From assembly GCA_019635285.1 (NCBI GenBank), contig JAHBZS010000046.1:1-38017 (forward strand): a stretch of 38,017 nt of DNA. Direction: 5' to 3'. The DNA is from Rubrivivax sp. (GTDB lineage Bacteria > Pseudomonadota > Gammaproteobacteria > Burkholderiales > Burkholderiaceae_C). The position numbers and the translations under genes are program-made. The notes beneath the pieces are model-generated. The model did no database searches and had not been told where the DNA came from. It worked only from the letters and a program-made list of their open reading frames with translations. The first letter of the stretch is position 1, and the number at the start of each line of letters is the position of its first letter. Positions 36,298 through 38,017 of this stretch are shown piece after piece.

Positions 36298-37592
36298 AGC
36301 ACCAGCAGTGCGCGGAAGTCGTTGACGTTGGTGAAGGTGGGGCCCGGCACCACCAGGTCGTCCAGGCGCGCGAAGAAGCTGTAGGCGTCGTTGCGGTCCA
36401 GGTACTCGCCGGCCTTCATGCCCGCGGCCACGGCGCGCGCCAGGGTGTCGGGCGTGACCACCGCGCCGGCGTTGTCCTCGATGCCGTCGATGCCGTCGGT
36501 GTCGGCGGCCAGCACGTGCACCCCCGGCTGGCCCTGCAGCGCGATGGCGCAGCCGAGCAGGAATTCGCCGGCGCGGCCGCCGCGCCCGCCCTTGGAGCGC
36601 ACCGTCACGGTGGTCTCACCGCCGCTGAGGATGACGCAGGGCCGGGTGAAGGGTTCGCCGCGCCGCGCCACCGCGCGTGCCAGCGCGGCATGCACCTTGC
36701 CGACCTCGCGGCTTTCGCCCTCGATCTCGTCGCTGAGGATGTGCGCGTCGAGCCCGCTTTCGCGCGCCAGCGCGGCCGCGGCCTCCAGGCTCTGCTGGGG
36801 CGTGGCAATCATGTGCACCTGATGGCCGGCAAAACGTGCATCGCCCGGCTTCGGTGTTTCGAAGGCACCGCTTGCCAGGCCGGCCCGCGCCGCCGCCGGC
36901 ACCGGGATGCCGTAGCGCTGCAGGATGCCCAGCGCGTCGGCGCAGGTGCTCGGGTCGGGCACGGTGGGGCCGCTGCCGATGACCTCGGGCGCGTCGCCCG
37001 GCACGTCGCTGATCAGCAGCGTCACCACGCGCGCCGGCGCACAGGCCGCGGCCAGCCGGCCGCCCTTGATGGCCGACAGGTGCTTGCGCACGCAGTTCAT
37101 CTCGTCGATGGCCGCGCCGCTGTTCAGCAGGGCCTTGTTGATGGCGCGCTTGTCCTCCAGGCCCAGGCCCGGCGCCGGCAGCGACAGCAAGGCCGAGGCG
37201 CCGCCGCTGATCAGGCACAGCACCAGGTCGTCGGCCGTCAGCCCCTGCGTCAGCTCCAGGATGCGCTGCGCCGCGCGTTCGCCCGCCGCGTCGGGCACCG
37301 GATGGGACGCCTCCACCACCTCGATGCGCCCGGGCTTTGCCTTGTAGGCCGGCGGCACATGGTCGTAGCGCGTGACGACCAGGCCACTGAGCGGCGCGTC
37401 CTGCGGCCACAGCGCGTCCACCGCCGCAGCCATCGCGCCGCCGGCCTTGCCGGCGCCGAGCACCAGCGTGCGGCCCTTCGGCGGTGGCGGCAGGTAGCGT
37501 GCGGTGTTCTGCGCCGGCAGCGCGCGCGCCACCGCGGCGTCGTACAGGCTGCGCAGGAACTCTCTGGGCTGGGTCCGGGGGTCGGGATGCAT
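36294..37592 (-). CDS. Glycerate 2-kinase (MOFRL family, TtuD/GckA type)
   Basis: A 432-residue kinase converting D-glycerate to 2-phosphoglycerate. VLGAGKAGGAMAAAVDALW (about residue 45), LCLISGGASALLSLPAPGL and MNCVRKHLSAIKGGRLA form the N-terminal domain. SGGETTVTV, GRGGRAGEFLLG and AADTDGIDGIEDNAGAVV are the MOFRL part. Older annotations call this family hydroxypyruvate reductase (TtuD). It lies 9 bases after the tartronate semialdehyde reductase gene, so the pair turns tartronate semialdehyde into a glycolytic intermediate. Confidence 0.94.
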   Translation of the reverse strand: MHPDPRTQPREFLRSLYDAAVARALPAQNTARYLPPPPKGRTLVLGAGKAGGAMAAAVDALWPQDAPLSGLVVTRYDHVPPAYKAKPGRIEVVEASHPVPDAAGERAAQRILELTQGLTADDLVLCLISGGASALLSLPAPGLGLEDKRAINKALLNSGAAIDEMNCVRKHLSAIKGGRLAAACAPARVVTLLISDVPGDAPEVIGSGPTVPDPSTCADALGILQRYGIPVPAAARAGLASGAFETPKPGDARFAGHQVHMIATPQQSLEAAAALARESGLDAHILSDEIEGESREVGKVHAALARAVARRGEPFTRPCVILSGGETTVTVRSKGGRGGRAGEFLLGCAIALQGQPGVHVLAADTDGIDGIEDNAGAVVTPDTLARAVAAGMKAGEYLDRNDAYSFFARLDDLVVPGPTFTNVNDFRALLVL

Positions 37593-37601
37593 CCCCGGAT
37601 C

Positions 37602-38017
37602 TTAGGCCTTGGCCACCTCGTGCGCGGCCATCAGCTCCAGCGCGCGCACCAGCGCCGAGTGGTCCAGGTCCTGCATGCCGTTGGCGGCGCAGGCCTGCAT
37701 CAGCTGCGCGGCGCCTGCCGTCTGCGGCAGCGCCACGCCGATGGCGCGTGCGCCGGCCAGCGCCAGGCTCAGGTCTTTCTGGTGCAGCCCGATGCGAAAG
37801 CCGGGGTTGAAGGTGCGCTTGATCATGCGTTCGCCGTGCACTTCGAGGATGCGGCTGGCGGCGAAGCCGCCCATCAGCGCCTGGCGCACTTTGGCGGGGT
37901 CGGCGCCGGCTTTGCTGGCGAAGACGAGGGCTTCGCCGACGGCGGCGATGTTCAGTGCGACGATGATCTGGTTGGCGACTTTGGTGGTCTGGCCGTCGCC
38001 GTTGCCGCCCACCAGGG
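37602..38017 (-). CDS. garR: Tartronate semialdehyde reductase (2-hydroxy-3-oxopropionate reductase), 5' part cut off
   Basis: The C-terminal 138 or so residues of a beta-hydroxyacid dehydrogenase; the NAD-binding half lies beyond the window. GGNGDGQTTKVANQ includes the catalytic lysine. ALVFASKAGADPAKVRQALMGGFAASR and PGFRIGLHQKDLSLAL match the GarR/GlxR subgroup rather than 3-hydroxyisobutyrate dehydrogenase. The reaction is reduction of tartronate semialdehyde to D-glycerate. This suits either the uronate/aldarate route of this window or glyoxylate from allantoin. Confidence 0.92.
   Translation of the reverse strand, partial: LVGGNGDGQTTKVANQIIVALNIAAVGEALVFASKAGADPAKVRQALMGGFAASRILEVHGERMIKRTFNPGFRIGLHQKDLSLALAGARAIGVALPQTAGAAQLMQACAANGMQDLDHSALVRALELMAAHEVAKA

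Overview
The window is very GC-rich, has almost no non-coding DNA and packs its genes with ATGA/GTGA stop-start overlaps. Its gene content suggests a free-living betaproteobacterium of the order Burkholderiales, in the Rubrivivax/Leptothrix/Comamonadaceae neighbourhood. The pointers are a Bug-type periplasmic receptor, a TRAP transporter, a BMP-type purine ABC importer, a polyhydroxyalkanoate synthase of the short PhaC type, and a two-subunit xanthine dehydrogenase. I saw no rRNA, tRNA, CRISPR array, insertion sequence or phage gene. No stretch longer than 300 bases lacks a gene.

Region A (about 1-15100) is a purine uptake and oxidation locus, preceded by a ChaC-like gamma-glutamylcyclotransferase and a hotdog acyl-CoA thioesterase. 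A LysR regulator is divergent from xdhAB. On the minus strand behind it run guaD, an ABC ATPase, two permeases, a BMP-family binding lipoprotein, a Rieske oxygenase, a SYLF protein and an adenine/adenosine deaminase. Together they would import purine bases or nucleosides, deaminate guanine to xanthine and adenine to hypoxanthine, and oxidise these to urate. The Rieske protein may be a second, HpxD-like route for hypoxanthine. No xdhC chaperone, uricase or Rieske reductase is present.

Region B (15100-22000) is mixed: a polytopic membrane protein with a C-terminal domain that looks TIR/Rossmann-like, an unknown membrane-anchored protein coupled to the CCA-adding enzyme, a voltage-gated potassium channel with a C-terminal zinc ribbon, and a phaE-like/phaC/GNAT operon.

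Region C (22000-29500) looks like an oxidative hexuronate or aldarate locus under a GntR/FCD regulator: an HpaI-type aldolase, a Bug receptor, uronate dehydrogenase, a complete TRAP transporter and an SMP-30 lactonase. Two identical palindromic operators lie directly downstream of readable promoters for the two divergent arms. The end of the window adds glycerate 2-kinase and a cut-off tartronate semialdehyde reductase, which would complete the lower part of the same route.

Region D (29600-36300) holds a frameshifted trmO, a PRC-barrel protein, and a partner-switching signalling cluster: STAS antagonist, metallo-beta-lactamase-fold hydrolase, CHASE2-PP2C phosphatase, OmpA-like lipoprotein, FecR-domain protein and an RsbW-like kinase. 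No sigma factor is present. A low-molecular-weight tyrosine phosphatase follows.

A recurring feature is that all three transporter binding-protein genes (BMP, Bug, TRAP) are followed within about 25 bases by strong stem-loops, one of them a tandem array of 27-bp units.
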